Of a stretch of 64,000 nt of DNA, positions 27,867 to 39,100 are shown in pieces; the stretch's first letter is position 1, and each line of letters begins with the position of its first letter. The notes under the pieces were generated by a model. It was not told where the DNA came from and searched no databases. It saw nothing but the letters and a program-made list of their open reading frames with translations. A program made the translations under genes and the position numbers. The stretch is from Sphingobium sp. Z007 (GTDB lineage: Bacteria > Pseudomonadota > Alphaproteobacteria > Sphingomonadales > Sphingomonadaceae): positions 1,922,001 through 1,986,000 of the forward strand of contig NZ_FBXK01000005.1 of NCBI RefSeq assembly GCF_900013425.1, in the 5' to 3' direction.

Positions 27867-30071
27867 TTATGTCCTCGGATCAGAGTTTAGGCGCGCCAGA
27901 AGGTCTTCAATGGCGCTTGCTAGAATGGCGATATCATCGACCGCCTTGCCGAAATTATCGACCGCCCGCGCCATGGCCAGGTCGATCCGCCCGACATGCT
28001 CATTGAGGCCCGTTGCATGTTCATGCGCGGCTTGCTGAATCTGGGACAGCGCTTTGCCTAGCGCTTCGTCCACATCGGTGAAGCGGCGCTCGTAATTATG
28101 CCACGCCTCCGTCGCGGAGGTTCCCGTGCGTTCCAGACTCGTCGCAATCATTTCCATCGACGTGCGCTGGCGGCTGCCGCTTTCTTCCGACCGGCGCAGC
28201 AATTCCTGTGAATGGCCCACCGATTCCTGAATGGTCTTGGACGCGGCCTTGATCGGTTCGGCGGCACCGGCGACATCATTGGCGGCGCGGCCCAACATGG
28301 CCGCGACGCCCTGCGCCTCGCGCCCGGCGTCGGCGAGTTTGCCCGCATGGTCATTCGCCGCGCCTGTCGATCGCTCGATTGCGCTGGACAGCGTCTCCAT
28401 TCGCCCCGCCGTCGTGGTCAGCGTCTGGACAAGACCGGCGCTGGCCGCCTCGAACCGTTCGCCAAAGGCCTCAAAGGCCTGGGCTATCGCGCGGCCCGAC
28501 GCTTCGGCCGACCGGGTAATGGCTGTATCGAGCGTGGCCGCCATACCTGTATGCGCCTTTGCCGCAGCGCCTTCCAGCGCAGCGGCGGCCTTTTCCAGCA
28601 CAATGGCATTGCGTTCCGCTGCGCCTTGCGCACTGCCGGACAGCACATTGCCCATATCCGCCACCTGCCCACGCATCTGGTCGAACGCGGACTGGATGCC
28701 GCTGGTCGCACCGGCAAAGCCGTCCAGCGCGCCGCGAATGGCGGTGCTGCTTTCGGCCATGGCGTCGCGCACGGCGGTCTGAACCGCTTGCACCATCGCT
28801 TCACTGGCCCCGGTGGAGGCCGCACGCATTTCCTCGCCCATGGCGCGCATCACGTCGCGCTGGCCCTGTGCCATCGCATCATAGCTGGCCTTGTCTTCCG
28901 CGACCCGCTGCGCAGTGCGGCGCTCGGCTTCCTCGGCTTGCCCGGCAAGCGATTCCGAAATCCCCTCGATCCGCCCATTGAGCTGCGAAAAGGCGTGCGT
29001 CATATTCTCAGAAGCCGTGGAAAATTCGCGCGCGGCCCCGGCAATCTGCTCGCTCGCCGCCCCGCTTGCCCCTTCCAATCGGTCGTTCACGCCCTGCAGG
29101 CCAGAGGTCATTCCGGTAAGGGCCACAGCAAGCCCCTCCATTTCCGATCCGGCATTGCGGCTGATCGCTTCGCCCAGCTCCTTGCCGATCTGGTTGAAGC
29201 TGCCATCGCGAAATTCGTTGAGCGAGCTTTGGATGCCGCCCAGCCCGGCGACTACGGGCTGCATATGCTGGCCCAGCGCATCGCCGATACTGGCCGCAAG
29301 CTGATGACTAAACTCGGTAAGCGCAATGCTTTGTTGCTTGAGTTCCCGAAGCTGTTCGGCGGCGATCCGCTGCGGCGGTGAGAACAACGTGCCATATTCG
29401 AGCCGATCGCACAGGGTTTCAAGACGGCGGTCCGTAGCGCTATGCCATCGCCGATCGAACCAGCGCAGCACGATCGAGGCCAGCACACCGCCAATGGAGG
29501 TCCAGAATTTGGCGGCGGTAATGGTGAGGAGATCGATCAGCGCTTTTTGGATCTGCGCCATATCCGCCCCGGCCGTCATCGACTGAACGGCACCGACCAG
29601 CGCGGCGATGATCCCCAGAAAGGTGCAGGTCAGGCCCAAAGCCACGAAGATATTGGCCCACCAGGCCAGAACGCGGGTGTCATCGCCCAGATGGAGAAAA
29701 TAGCCTTCGGGGCGGGTCGTCGCCTGAAGCGGCGCGTCATTGGGATTGACGATGGTTTCGGTAAATTGCGTCCAGGCATGGCGCAATTCGGCGCTGCCCT
29801 TGCCGCCCCCCTGCATCGCCCTGTCTATATCGTCATAATGGGCGACGAAGGCGCTTTGCGCATCGACGTCGCTGGTCTGATCACCCACGATCTGCGTCGC
29901 CGCGAGCCTACTCTCCAGGGCTGCCTTGGTCGGGCGATAATGCCGCCAATTGTTCCAGGCGATGATGATCCCTGCACCGACCAATATCGCCAGGAACAGG
30001 CCAAATCCGACCCATCGACCGCCGAATATCAGCGCGACAAGTTCGTTAGGCCAGATTTGATGTTCGCTCAC
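27867..30071 (-). CDS. zorA: ZorA: MotA/TolQ/ExbB-type proton channel with long coiled-coil tail
   Basis: A GTG start at 30071 (VSEHQIWPNE) gives 734 aa. Membrane helices are visible near residues 10-35 and 132-160 (FVALGLTCTFLGIIAALVGA), and near 190-210 (FWTSIGGVLASIVLRWFDRR), which together match the MotA/TolQ/ExbB core. From about 240 to the end is Ala/Glu/Gln/Ser-rich coiled coil with heptads, corresponding to the cytoplasmic tail that transmits the signal in Zorya. It begins 46 nt after the druE stop with no terminator between, which suggests shared transcription with the Druantia genes. Confidence 0.95.
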   Translation of the reverse strand: MSEHQIWPNELVALIFGGRWVGFGLFLAILVGAGIIIAWNNWRHYRPTKAALESRLAATQIVGDQTSDVDAQSAFVAHYDDIDRAMQGGGKGSAELRHAWTQFTETIVNPNDAPLQATTRPEGYFLHLGDDTRVLAWWANIFVALGLTCTFLGIIAALVGAVQSMTAGADMAQIQKALIDLLTITAAKFWTSIGGVLASIVLRWFDRRWHSATDRRLETLCDRLEYGTLFSPPQRIAAEQLRELKQQSIALTEFSHQLAASIGDALGQHMQPVVAGLGGIQSSLNEFRDGSFNQIGKELGEAISRNAGSEMEGLAVALTGMTSGLQGVNDRLEGASGAASEQIAGAAREFSTASENMTHAFSQLNGRIEGISESLAGQAEEAERRTAQRVAEDKASYDAMAQGQRDVMRAMGEEMRAASTGASEAMVQAVQTAVRDAMAESSTAIRGALDGFAGATSGIQSAFDQMRGQVADMGNVLSGSAQGAAERNAIVLEKAAAALEGAAAKAHTGMAATLDTAITRSAEASGRAIAQAFEAFGERFEAASAGLVQTLTTTAGRMETLSSAIERSTGAANDHAGKLADAGREAQGVAAMLGRAANDVAGAAEPIKAASKTIQESVGHSQELLRRSEESGSRQRTSMEMIATSLERTGTSATEAWHNYERRFTDVDEALGKALSQIQQAAHEHATGLNEHVGRIDLAMARAVDNFGKAVDDIAILASAIEDLLARLNSDPRT

Positions 30072-30117
30072 CCTGTTGCCCCCAATAATCTCTTACACTG
30101 CGCCAATGCGGGTGCCT

Positions 30118-33100
30118 TCATGCCGTCACCACGATATAGCCGCCGCCCCTGGCCGCGATCAGCGCCGAATAGGCCATCAACCTATCGGCTTGCCTTTGCG
30201 CGTCCACGCCGAAATCGAACTTTGCATAGGATGGCGTCCGCCATGGGCCGAACCCCTGATCCAGTACCAGCCGCACCACCGCTCCTCCCACGAAGGACAA
30301 GGTCATCACACGGCCATGCGCAGCCCCCTGCTCCACCAGCGTCGCGGTCAGCGCCTTGGCGGCCAGGACCGCCTCCAACACATCGGCACGGTCCTCCTCC
30401 CACTGCCAATCATGGTCGGGAGCAAAGGGCTGGCGCTCATTGCGCTTGAAGCGGTTGGTGATGAGCCGCACGTCCATCGCGTTGCCTGATTCGGCGAGCG
30501 CATCGCGCAACGCAGCCATGGCCTCCGCCATCAAGCGAATGACCAGCGGAGATTGGAGATAGCGATCATTATAGTCGATCCGCGCCAACACGTCGGTCCC
30601 GCCTGCCGCACGAATGGCGGGCAGTAGCGCGTCGACCAGCTTTCGGCCGAAATCAGCGATCGGCCCGTCCAGATCCTGGCCGAGTTCAATGAACTGGGTG
30701 CCCGACACCGGCAGCAAGCTGTCGAGGTCCATCATGGCCGACAAAGGCATGCGCCCGGCAGGGGTGCGCACGACGGGCGCATCATGCCCCAGGCCCCAAT
30801 AGGGACCAGGCCGCGCCGCCTGTTTGTCGCGCGAAGCCCAGATACTGGGCTGCCCGCCATCTGCCGCCGCAATGCCGATCGCATCATTGGCGAAGCGCGG
30901 CGCAGTGCCTTGCCGCAGGATGATCGTGCGCGTCTTGGCGAAATCGCGCAACGCCAGCCGCGCCGCCGGGTCCAGCATGCCGATCCAGAGCGGATCGATC
31001 ACCAGATGCAGCGCCACGCCCCGATCCGCCGCCCGTCGTGCCACCAGCGAAAGCGCCCCTTCGCCAAGCGCCGCGACGTCGCTGTCCCCTTCGATCCAGA
31101 GGGTCAATGTCCGCGCGCCCTGGTCCAGCATCGCGACCAGATCATCCCCGACGGATCGGCATAGCTGCGCATCCGCCGCGATCGCGTCGGCGCTGGCCAC
31201 GGTTCCAAGGGCCGCCAACGCGGATTCCGCCCAAGCCAGCGCGCCCGTTCGGTCGATCCTGTCCTGTTGCCGATACAGATCGCCGGTCAGGACACAGGCG
31301 GAACAGCCCCGCACGCACCCTGGTTCATGGCAGTCCAATATCGCCACGGCGTCGCGCAACAATCGGTCGTACAGCGGCACGACCTGGGGGGCAAAGCCGG
31401 CCCCGCCCGATGCCCGGTCGAACAGATAGAGCGAATGCGTCTTTTGCCCGATCGGCGTCCAGGCCGGGCGCACCTCCATGCCCAGCTCGCCCGTCTCGAC
31501 CCCCAACCGCCGCGCCAGCGCCTGCCGCAAGGCCGACAAGAGCGCCCAGGCGACGCCATCCTCCTCCAACCCCACCGGCTGCATCTCGGCAACGTCGGTC
31601 AAGGTCTGATGGCCAAGCGCGATACCGTACAGTATCTTGAACGACAAATCGTTGCCCGGGCAAAGGCCCGCCGCATCGGCGCGGCTATGGCGCAAGGGCT
31701 TATGGTCCTTGAGCGGCCTGTCCATCCCATCGGTCGCGGCCTCGGCACGGCCGCATTCCAAGCAGACGTCATAGCCTTTGCGAGTCGCGCCGCGGGAAGA
31801 ATAGAAGACGAGGCCGTCATGACTGAACCGCATCCGCCCCTGCGCGGGATTGGCAAAGGGCAGCCAGGCGGCACCTCGTGCGACGATCTGTTCCGCTTCG
31901 GGCTCGACATAGCTGACCATATCGGTCTCGGCATGGGGCTTTGCGCCCATGTCCGCTGTAAAGCCCGATGGCTCCAGGAAGCGGCGCTGCGCGCTGTCAT
32001 CGGTGGGAAGGATCGCATGGCAGGCGGGGCAATGCTGTGGCGGCACGGGTGCGCAATCGGCTGCGCCACAAGTCGGGCAGGCCCAGAAGGTCTGGATGCT
32101 CTGCACCTCGCGCACCTTGTCGGCATCAACCGGGCGCTGCCAATTGAGTGTCACCCCGGCCGAGCGATAGACAAGGCCATCGACCACCACTTCCGCGCCA
32201 GGCGCATAGTCGCGGATCGCGATGTCGAGATTGCGGGTCGGATGACCGCGGCGGCGGGCGCTGCGGTCATCGCCGGCGGCCTCGTCCGCCAAAGGTTTGT
32301 CGCTGGCGACAAACGGCACCACGTTGGTTGGAAAACCATGCCCTGGCAGCACGGCCCGCACCGACAATTCGCTCAGCAGATTATCTTTCGCCAGCCTTTG
32401 CAGCTGAAAGCCGATGGCGTTCTTCCCTTCCTTGGGCGCGTCGGCGGCCTGCGCCTGCATCGTTTCCCACTCCTGGACGATGGCCGCATGGGCTTTCGCC
32501 AAAGCATCACGCGTCGCATCGAACAACGTACCATCGCCCGCCAGCGCAGTACCTGCCGTCAAGCGCCTGACCTCCTCACTCATCGCCAGCACCGTGCTGG
32601 GCTGCGCCACCCAGGCGCGAAACGCATCGACCGGGGCCTGATCGGGCCGCTTGGCACCGACGCCTTCGGGGCAGCCGAAAAATTCGCCCACCCGCGTCTT
32701 CAGCGCCTCGCCCCCCTCGCCCGCAAACCAGCGTGCCAGCAGCAGCGCATTGACATGGCGCTGGACGATGCGGCGGCTGTCCAGCTTCACCTGCGGCGCG
32801 AGGTTGTCCTGGCGCAGATATTTTTGCGGATCGCGGAACATCTCCCGGTCGAGCGGGGTGTCGCGGGTATAGGTGAGCGATGTGGCAAAGCCCTGCCCCC
32901 GCCGCCCGGCGCGGCCCACACGCTGGCGGTAATTGGCCAGTGCGGGCGGCACATTGGTCATCATCACCGTGGACACCGACCCGATATCGACGCCCATCTC
33001 CATCGTCGTGGAGCAATTGAGGATGTTGATGGCACCGGCCTTGAACGCCGCCTCGAACCGGCGCAGCCGCGCCGGCGGTTGTTGCGCGCTATGTTCGGCC

Positions 33101-36100
33101 GCGCGCAGATAGGGCGATTGCAGCGCGACCCGGTCATGCAGGTTGGTCCACATCCCGGCTTCGCGCAAAGCTATGACCTTTTCATCCTGCACCAGCCAAT
33201 CGCGCACCCGTTCGACATCGTGTCCCCTGGGAAAAGTGACGGGCAAGTGCGGCAGGCTGATGGGCTGGGGTGCAATATTGCTCGTCAGCAGCCCTTCGCG
33301 ATGGCCATAGGGGCTAAGCCCCAGCGGCAGCGTCGGCAGCACCCGGCGGCTGACGGGGCAACGCCAGGCGTCGATCACCGGCGCAATCCGCGCTTGATCC
33401 AGGTCCAGCGCTAGTCCGGCCTGGGTCGGGCTGGAGAAGAGGCTGGACAGCCGGTCCCATGCCGCCTCCAGCACCTCGTTCAGGTCGCGGCGCTGCTCCG
33501 GGTCGGATCGGTCGAGATTCAGCGTCTTTTGCAGCAACAGCAAGATATTGGACGGATTGCCGCCCGCCCCTGCGCTTGGCCAGTTGACCTCCTTGCCAAC
33601 CATGCCCTTCTCGCCAAATGGCTTGATTTCCTTGCGCCAGCCCTTGGCCGTGATCCAGTGCAAATCCTCATCCGACGCGCGAAGGGCAAGGTTGGCGCGC
33701 ACCGTCATGTCGATGATGGCGTAAAGCAACCCTTGCCAGGCCTCCACGCCCAAGCCGCGTGCGCGCAATAGGGTGGGTACATCACGGATACGGTCGATCA
33801 CGGCAAAGCGCAGCCGCGCCAGCCCCATGGTTTCGATCGTGTTGGCCCGGCGCGGACGCCGCGCCAATTCGCGCAGCAACAGGAATTGGGCAAAGGCCTC
33901 GCTCTGCAAATAGCGTGTGTCGCGCAGCGACCACACATCCGCCATCCATTTGCAAACCTCATCCTGTTGGGCGAGGTCGGTGCGCAGCTTGCTCCATGCC
34001 AGACCGTCGACTTTGGGGCTAAGCATAGCCGCAAGCTGCCCCTTCTTGCCCGCCACCATGTCGGCCAGGTCGGGAATACCCAATCCCTCCAGCGTGGCGA
34101 TTTCGGCCCGCAATTCGACGGCTGCCGGATCATCCGCGTCGGCGCTGACCATGCTGCCCTGCACCGCATGATAGATGTAACCGCGCACAAAGCCCCGCTC
34201 GGCGGCATTTTGCAGGTTGGCGGCAAATCGCGCCGTGCCCTGCCGACTATCCGTAAAGGACAGCAATTGCCGCCCGTCCGCAGGCGGGCGATGCGAGGCT
34301 TTCGGGTCGATCCGTGGGGCTACGCCCTCCAGCAATATCGGCGCGGCATTGCCGATCAGGAAGGGCGCGCCGAACCGTAGGGGCCACAGAATATCGCCCC
34401 CGTTCCCACTGTCCGCCCCACACGCCCCGCAATGGCCCGTGGTCAGGATGAAATAGGGCCGGGTGCCATCCTGCGCCGCGTCGCTCCGTTCGCCGGTGCC
34501 GGGCTTCACATGGGCGGGCCGCGACCGTTCCACCGGCCGCGTGGCGATGGACAGGCGAACGGCGTCATAATCAGTCGCTGGACCATCCGCTTCGTCGTCA
34601 TCGTCCGGTTCGCTCGGCTCCCGCTCGCGCAACGCGGCGAATTCATCCGCCTCCCGCACGGGGATGCGCTGTTGCAAGCGGCCTTCGCGCTCTTCGCAGT
34701 CCAGATAAGGCTCGCCACATTCGCGGCAATTCACCACCTCCAGCACCATGGCCCGACAATGGGGACATTCGTCGGCACGTTCGGGCAGGATCGCACCGAA
34801 CGGCCAACCGTCAGGCGAATCCTTGCAATCCGCGTTGATGCAGCTCCACAGCCCCGGCACTGCGCGCAAAAACCCATGCACCCGCAGGGGCAAGAGCGGC
34901 CCGCGCTGCATATCATGCGCGTCGGCGATCGCCGCGATCAGGGCGTCGGCGGGCTGGCCGGCGGGACGAAGCATCGCCTCCGCCTCGTCCAGCCGCAGCG
35001 GTCCTGCTTGCGCCGCGCGGATAAAGGTCTGCACCGGCGGCGACGCGGCCAGCGCATCACGATCGGCCAGCATCGCCGGCGTCAGCACGGGCGACGCGGC
35101 GGGTGCTGGCAGGTCGATCGTGTCGCGTGCGCCCAACACCACCTGCACCATCCGTTCGTCCGCACCCGACAGATCGCGCAGGAAGCGGCGCAGTTCGTCG
35201 GTCACGTCGCGCCCTTCGCCGATCGTTGCCGACGTCGCGACGAAGCGCACATCTTGCGCGCGCACGCCGAACGCCAGCAACACCCGGCGCAACAACAGCG
35301 CCACTTCCGCCGCCGCCGATCCGACATAGCCATGCGCTTCGTCGAGAATGATCCAGCGCAACTGGCCCTGACTTTTGTCGATCAACGGGCGGTCGATCCG
35401 CCGCACCGTCATATATTCCAGCATGGTGACATTGGTGACCAGGATCGGCGGTGGATCGTTGCGCAGCGTCAGGCGGTCTTCGGCCTGTTCGGGCTGCGTC
35501 TTGTCCTGCGCCCGCAATTTTTCCGGCGTCATGCCATTATAGAGGCCAAAGCGGATGCGCTCGCCAAAGGGCGCGGTCCAGGCACTCAACCGTTCCTTCT
35601 GGCTCGCGATCAGGGCATTGAGCGGATAGAGCATGATCGCCCGCACGCCCGACAATCTGCCCACCGCATCGGACTCGGTGGCCAGATCATGCAGTAACGG
35701 CATCAGGAAACATTCGGTCTTGCCCGACCCCGTGCCGCTCGACACCAGCACCGACCGCCGTTCAGCAGCAGTCAAATGCGCCCAGGCCTCGATCTGATGC
35801 TGATAGGGCTGGGCATCTCGATCGAACCGATAATCATCGTTCGTGCAGGTCGAAATCGCCCGGATCACATCGGGATGCAGCGGATTGCCCGCGCAATCGG
35901 CAAAGGTCCGCCCGCTCGACACAAAGGGCGCTGCCCCCTCGATCACCGGTTCGCGCACCAGCGCGCCCTGCGCGACATCCGTTCCGCCAAAGCGCCGACG
36001 GATTTCGGCGGCCAGCGCGGGATGGTTGAGTGCAGACTGGCCCAGCACCGCCTCGACCGTGCGGGCGCGCACCAGGTCGATCGTGCGCAGCGGTACGGTG

Positions 36101-36129
36101 GCCGGGCGCACGGGGTCGGCATCAGCCAT
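30118..36129 (-). CDS. druE: DruE: giant DEAD/DEAH helicase with DUF1998 of Druantia type III
   Basis: The 2,003-aa protein has a superfamily-2 helicase core: SSGTGSGKTE near 128, ILDEAHGYVGS near 260, ATSATIGEG, and VGRAGRRGQG near 1060. Zinc-ribbon cysteines appear in the middle (CPHC, CREC near 460 and CPTC...CPAC near 1340). The DUF1998 domain with DRASGGAGF and GCVRGCSACVL is near 1570-1620. The last 360 residues include DYNDRYLQSPL near 1853 and HGRVMTLSF...LDQGFG near 1940, resembling a PLD-like MIT C-terminal fold. DruE is the effector-like helicase of Druantia. It starts 2 nt after druH with AAGGAG ahead of it. DISARM DrmA/DrmB are related alternatives, but the size and the DruH partner favour Druantia III. 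Confidence 0.88.
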   Translation of the reverse strand: MADADPVRPATVPLRTIDLVRARTVEAVLGQSALNHPALAAEIRRRFGGTDVAQGALVREPVIEGAAPFVSSGRTFADCAGNPLHPDVIRAISTCTNDDYRFDRDAQPYQHQIEAWAHLTAAERRSVLVSSGTGSGKTECFLMPLLHDLATESDAVGRLSGVRAIMLYPLNALIASQKERLSAWTAPFGERIRFGLYNGMTPEKLRAQDKTQPEQAEDRLTLRNDPPPILVTNVTMLEYMTVRRIDRPLIDKSQGQLRWIILDEAHGYVGSAAAEVALLLRRVLLAFGVRAQDVRFVATSATIGEGRDVTDELRRFLRDLSGADERMVQVVLGARDTIDLPAPAASPVLTPAMLADRDALAASPPVQTFIRAAQAGPLRLDEAEAMLRPAGQPADALIAAIADAHDMQRGPLLPLRVHGFLRAVPGLWSCINADCKDSPDGWPFGAILPERADECPHCRAMVLEVVNCRECGEPYLDCEEREGRLQQRIPVREADEFAALREREPSEPDDDDEADGPATDYDAVRLSIATRPVERSRPAHVKPGTGERSDAAQDGTRPYFILTTGHCGACGADSGNGGDILWPLRFGAPFLIGNAAPILLEGVAPRIDPKASHRPPADGRQLLSFTDSRQGTARFAANLQNAAERGFVRGYIYHAVQGSMVSADADDPAAVELRAEIATLEGLGIPDLADMVAGKKGQLAAMLSPKVDGLAWSKLRTDLAQQDEVCKWMADVWSLRDTRYLQSEAFAQFLLLRELARRPRRANTIETMGLARLRFAVIDRIRDVPTLLRARGLGVEAWQGLLYAIIDMTVRANLALRASDEDLHWITAKGWRKEIKPFGEKGMVGKEVNWPSAGAGGNPSNILLLLQKTLNLDRSDPEQRRDLNEVLEAAWDRLSSLFSSPTQAGLALDLDQARIAPVIDAWRCPVSRRVLPTLPLGLSPYGHREGLLTSNIAPQPISLPHLPVTFPRGHDVERVRDWLVQDEKVIALREAGMWTNLHDRVALQSPYLRAAEHSAQQPPARLRRFEAAFKAGAINILNCSTTMEMGVDIGSVSTVMMTNVPPALANYRQRVGRAGRRGQGFATSLTYTRDTPLDREMFRDPQKYLRQDNLAPQVKLDSRRIVQRHVNALLLARWFAGEGGEALKTRVGEFFGCPEGVGAKRPDQAPVDAFRAWVAQPSTVLAMSEEVRRLTAGTALAGDGTLFDATRDALAKAHAAIVQEWETMQAQAADAPKEGKNAIGFQLQRLAKDNLLSELSVRAVLPGHGFPTNVVPFVASDKPLADEAAGDDRSARRRGHPTRNLDIAIRDYAPGAEVVVDGLVYRSAGVTLNWQRPVDADKVREVQSIQTFWACPTCGAADCAPVPPQHCPACHAILPTDDSAQRRFLEPSGFTADMGAKPHAETDMVSYVEPEAEQIVARGAAWLPFANPAQGRMRFSHDGLVFYSSRGATRKGYDVCLECGRAEAATDGMDRPLKDHKPLRHSRADAAGLCPGNDLSFKILYGIALGHQTLTDVAEMQPVGLEEDGVAWALLSALRQALARRLGVETGELGMEVRPAWTPIGQKTHSLYLFDRASGGAGFAPQVVPLYDRLLRDAVAILDCHEPGCVRGCSACVLTGDLYRQQDRIDRTGALAWAESALAALGTVASADAIAADAQLCRSVGDDLVAMLDQGARTLTLWIEGDSDVAALGEGALSLVARRAADRGVALHLVIDPLWIGMLDPAARLALRDFAKTRTIILRQGTAPRFANDAIGIAAADGGQPSIWASRDKQAARPGPYWGLGHDAPVVRTPAGRMPLSAMMDLDSLLPVSGTQFIELGQDLDGPIADFGRKLVDALLPAIRAAGGTDVLARIDYNDRYLQSPLVIRLMAEAMAALRDALAESGNAMDVRLITNRFKRNERQPFAPDHDWQWEEDRADVLEAVLAAKALTATLVEQGAAHGRVMTLSFVGGAVVRLVLDQGFGPWRTPSYAKFDFGVDAQRQADRLMAYSALIAARGGGYIVVTA

Positions 36130-36131
36130 GA

Positions 36132-39100
36132 TCAGGTCTCCTTGAGGGCTGCGGCAAAGGCGTCAGCAAAGAATGTCGGAAAATTGCGCGCCACGGATTT
36201 GATGTGGCGCACATCGTCGGCCTGCGGCGTCCACGCGCCCGCAACGGCCAAAGCGGCCGCATGGGGTGTGTCGAGCGTTTCGAGACAATGGTCAGGGCGG
36301 CGTAGATGATCGTCGGGCAAGCTCAAGCCAAGCTGCCGATAACGGCTGCCGCGTCGCCCCTCATCCAGTCGCTCAGCGGCCATATTGAGGAAGGTCTGGA
36401 TGACGGCATCGCGCGGCGTTACCGGTAGTTGATCCTTCAACACGGGTTCCAGCAGTGGTTCGCGATCGCACAGAGTAGCAATGATGCCCGCCACTGCTTG
36501 CATGGCATAGGCGGTTGCACCTTCGACATCATGCATCGCCGCCCGCAATTGATCGATGCGCCAGATACCCGCTGCCTGCCAATAGGCTTTCGGGATCAGG
36601 CACCATGCAAAGGGCAGCCCGTCCGACAAGTTCAGTACAGCGTCGCGCTGTTCCGGCGTCGCGGCAAAGGCCATGCGCGCCAGGACAGCGGGATGGCCAG
36701 GTAATAGGCGCAACGCGCCGAAAGTGGATGCGGCCAGTCCATTGAGCGATGCCGCGAGCCCGTTGAGTTCGGCGATGGTCCCATTATCATGGCTTGCCAT
36801 GGTCAACACGGCCGTCAATGCTTCGTCCAACCCGGCCCACGGCGCAATCTGCATCGCTCTGGTCAGCGGCGTGGAGGGGGATGGCGCAGCTCCATCGCCT
36901 TGCGCCAATTCTGGCCGGGACAGGATATGCTCGCCTTCACGCAGGTAGATCAGCCAGCTTCCCGCCAAACCCGTAGGCAGAGTGAAGGGGCGGTGATTGG
37001 CATTTACGAGCAGCGAGTAGGGACCGAAGCAGACTTCAGTGGCCGGATCCGCGAGTGATCGACCACAAATGACGACGTCGGGCGTCGCGATGGCCTCACT
37101 CGCCACAAGCCCGCTACCCTGTTTTACAAGACGCAGGGCGAATTGCTGGACATGCCAATAGGTTTCGATGCCATCCAGCATCCCCAGCTTGACCGACGCA
37201 TCGATCGACGCCGGCAGCAGCAGGCTGGCAATGTCCGCCGACACGGAACTCAGCGGCATGTCACCCCAGAACTGCCAAGACATCGCCGACTCGGCGCCCC
37301 TCGTGCGCCCGTCCATCAGTTCGCCGAACAGACGCATCTCGCCCCGGTCCACCGCCACCAGATCGCGCAGCTCAGCCAGAGTCACCCGTGCCCCACCGGG
37401 CAGCAGGCTACCGTCCCAATGCGCGATGGCCGCCGCCGCCGGATAGTCGATCCGCACCGGCAAGGGCGGCCCATCCAGCCATGTCACAGTCGCGTCGAAC
37501 CGGAAGGTCGGGCGCGTCGTTGCTGGCGGCTTCGCTATCCAGCTGTCGCCTAACGCCCGCACCGGCGCGTCCGCTGCGGGCGTCAGGGCAACAGCCTCCC
37601 AGCCCGTCAGAGCATAGCGCGTGTCGCGCCCCATGCCGCTGCGGTCCAGTCGCGCAGCAGCAGGCAGCACCGCAATCCGGCGGCGATCGAGCAGCGAGCG
37701 CCCCTCACGCCAGCCTATGTCATAATGGCCGACCGGCAGCGGCGATGGTACACGACGCCATTCGCGCGTGCCGATTGGCCGAATTACCACATCGCCGCGC
37801 CCCGGATCGCTGGGTCGTGCCGTGGGACTGCCCAGAAACAGGTCAACATCGCCCTCCACCTGCGCCCAGCGCGGCGCATCGCCATCGAGGTCAAGCCGAT
37901 CACCCCGGTTGCGGGTTTGGCCGGTACGGATGCGATAGCAATCGCCCTGGGGGTCGATGACGAACGCCCCGCCCTGCACCTGCCACAACCCTGTTTCGCC
38001 CACGCCCGCGCCGATCTGCGCCACATGCTCTTCCGTCGCGCCGTCGTCCGACCCCGATACGCGCCAGTCGGCAGGCACCTGGATCACCACAGCCTCCGCC
38101 TTGAACTGTCCCGACCCGCTGGCTTCCACCTTGAGCTGTTCAGGGTGCGCGATGCTGCCCTTGGCCACCGAACAGACCAGCAACCGCCCCCGCCGGGCCT
38201 TGCCACGCGGCAGCAGCACGCGCCCGACCCAGCGTTCGCCCGACCGCAACTCCACTTCCGCTACTGTCGCAAAGGGGATGGGCAGGATCGCGCGCACGTG
38301 CCGCCGCGACCGGGCCGTCCAACCCTGTTCCCCCTCCCCTGGCGGGTCCAGCAGCCCCAATTCACCCGGAACCACTCGCGCCAGCGGCCCGGCGGCGAAC
38401 AGGCGCAGGCGCCCCACTTGCGGGTCGATCCCGCGCATGACCGCGCCCTCCATCCGCCCGTCCAGCGTCAGCCGCGCCGCTTCCTGCCAACGACCATCCT
38501 CGCCCCGGACCAGCAGTCGTTCCACCCCGGCGTCCAGACCCGTAACGGCGGCCGCCTCCACCATAAGCAATTCGCCCAGCAGCGCGTCGGCCCCCTGGCC
38601 GGTCACGCTTAGGGGCAAATCGTCCTTCCAATCCGGGCGATGCTGTTGCAGCCAGGCGGCGACCGGCAATCCCACTGCCTGCGCCGGGCCGTCCGCTTCG
38701 CGGCGGACCTGGGCGATCGCCAGCGCTAGATCGGCGCAAAGCAATGCAAATTCGGCATCCTGAAACAGCCGCGCGGTGATGCGGCCCTGCTGGTGCCGGG
38801 CAAAGCGTTCCGCCTCGTCCCGTCCTGTCGACGGATCGGCGAGCAATGGCGCCACGATGCCCGCCAGCATATCGCGCGCCCAGCCCTTGCCGCCCTGTTC
38901 CACCGCTGCCACGGGAAAGCCGCCCTCGCGGGCGAGGGTGCCTAGAAAATAGCGGCGATCCCCTTCACTGGTCTTGAACGGGCGATGCCAATGGCTCAGC
39001 CCCTTTTCCGTCACATGGCGCAAATAATCCTTGTCGATCCGAACGCTTAGCGCTTCGGTCAGCCGCTCCCATTGCAAGCCATCTCCGCGATAGCAGCGCC

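Noticed and set aside
31267..33414. A 715-codon + strand frame inside druE
   Set aside because: Shadow frame produced by high GC codon use of druE; composition is not protein-like.
34432..35697. A 421-codon + strand frame inside druE
   Set aside because: Same reason: His/Gln/Arg-rich antisense shadow over helicase motifs of druE.
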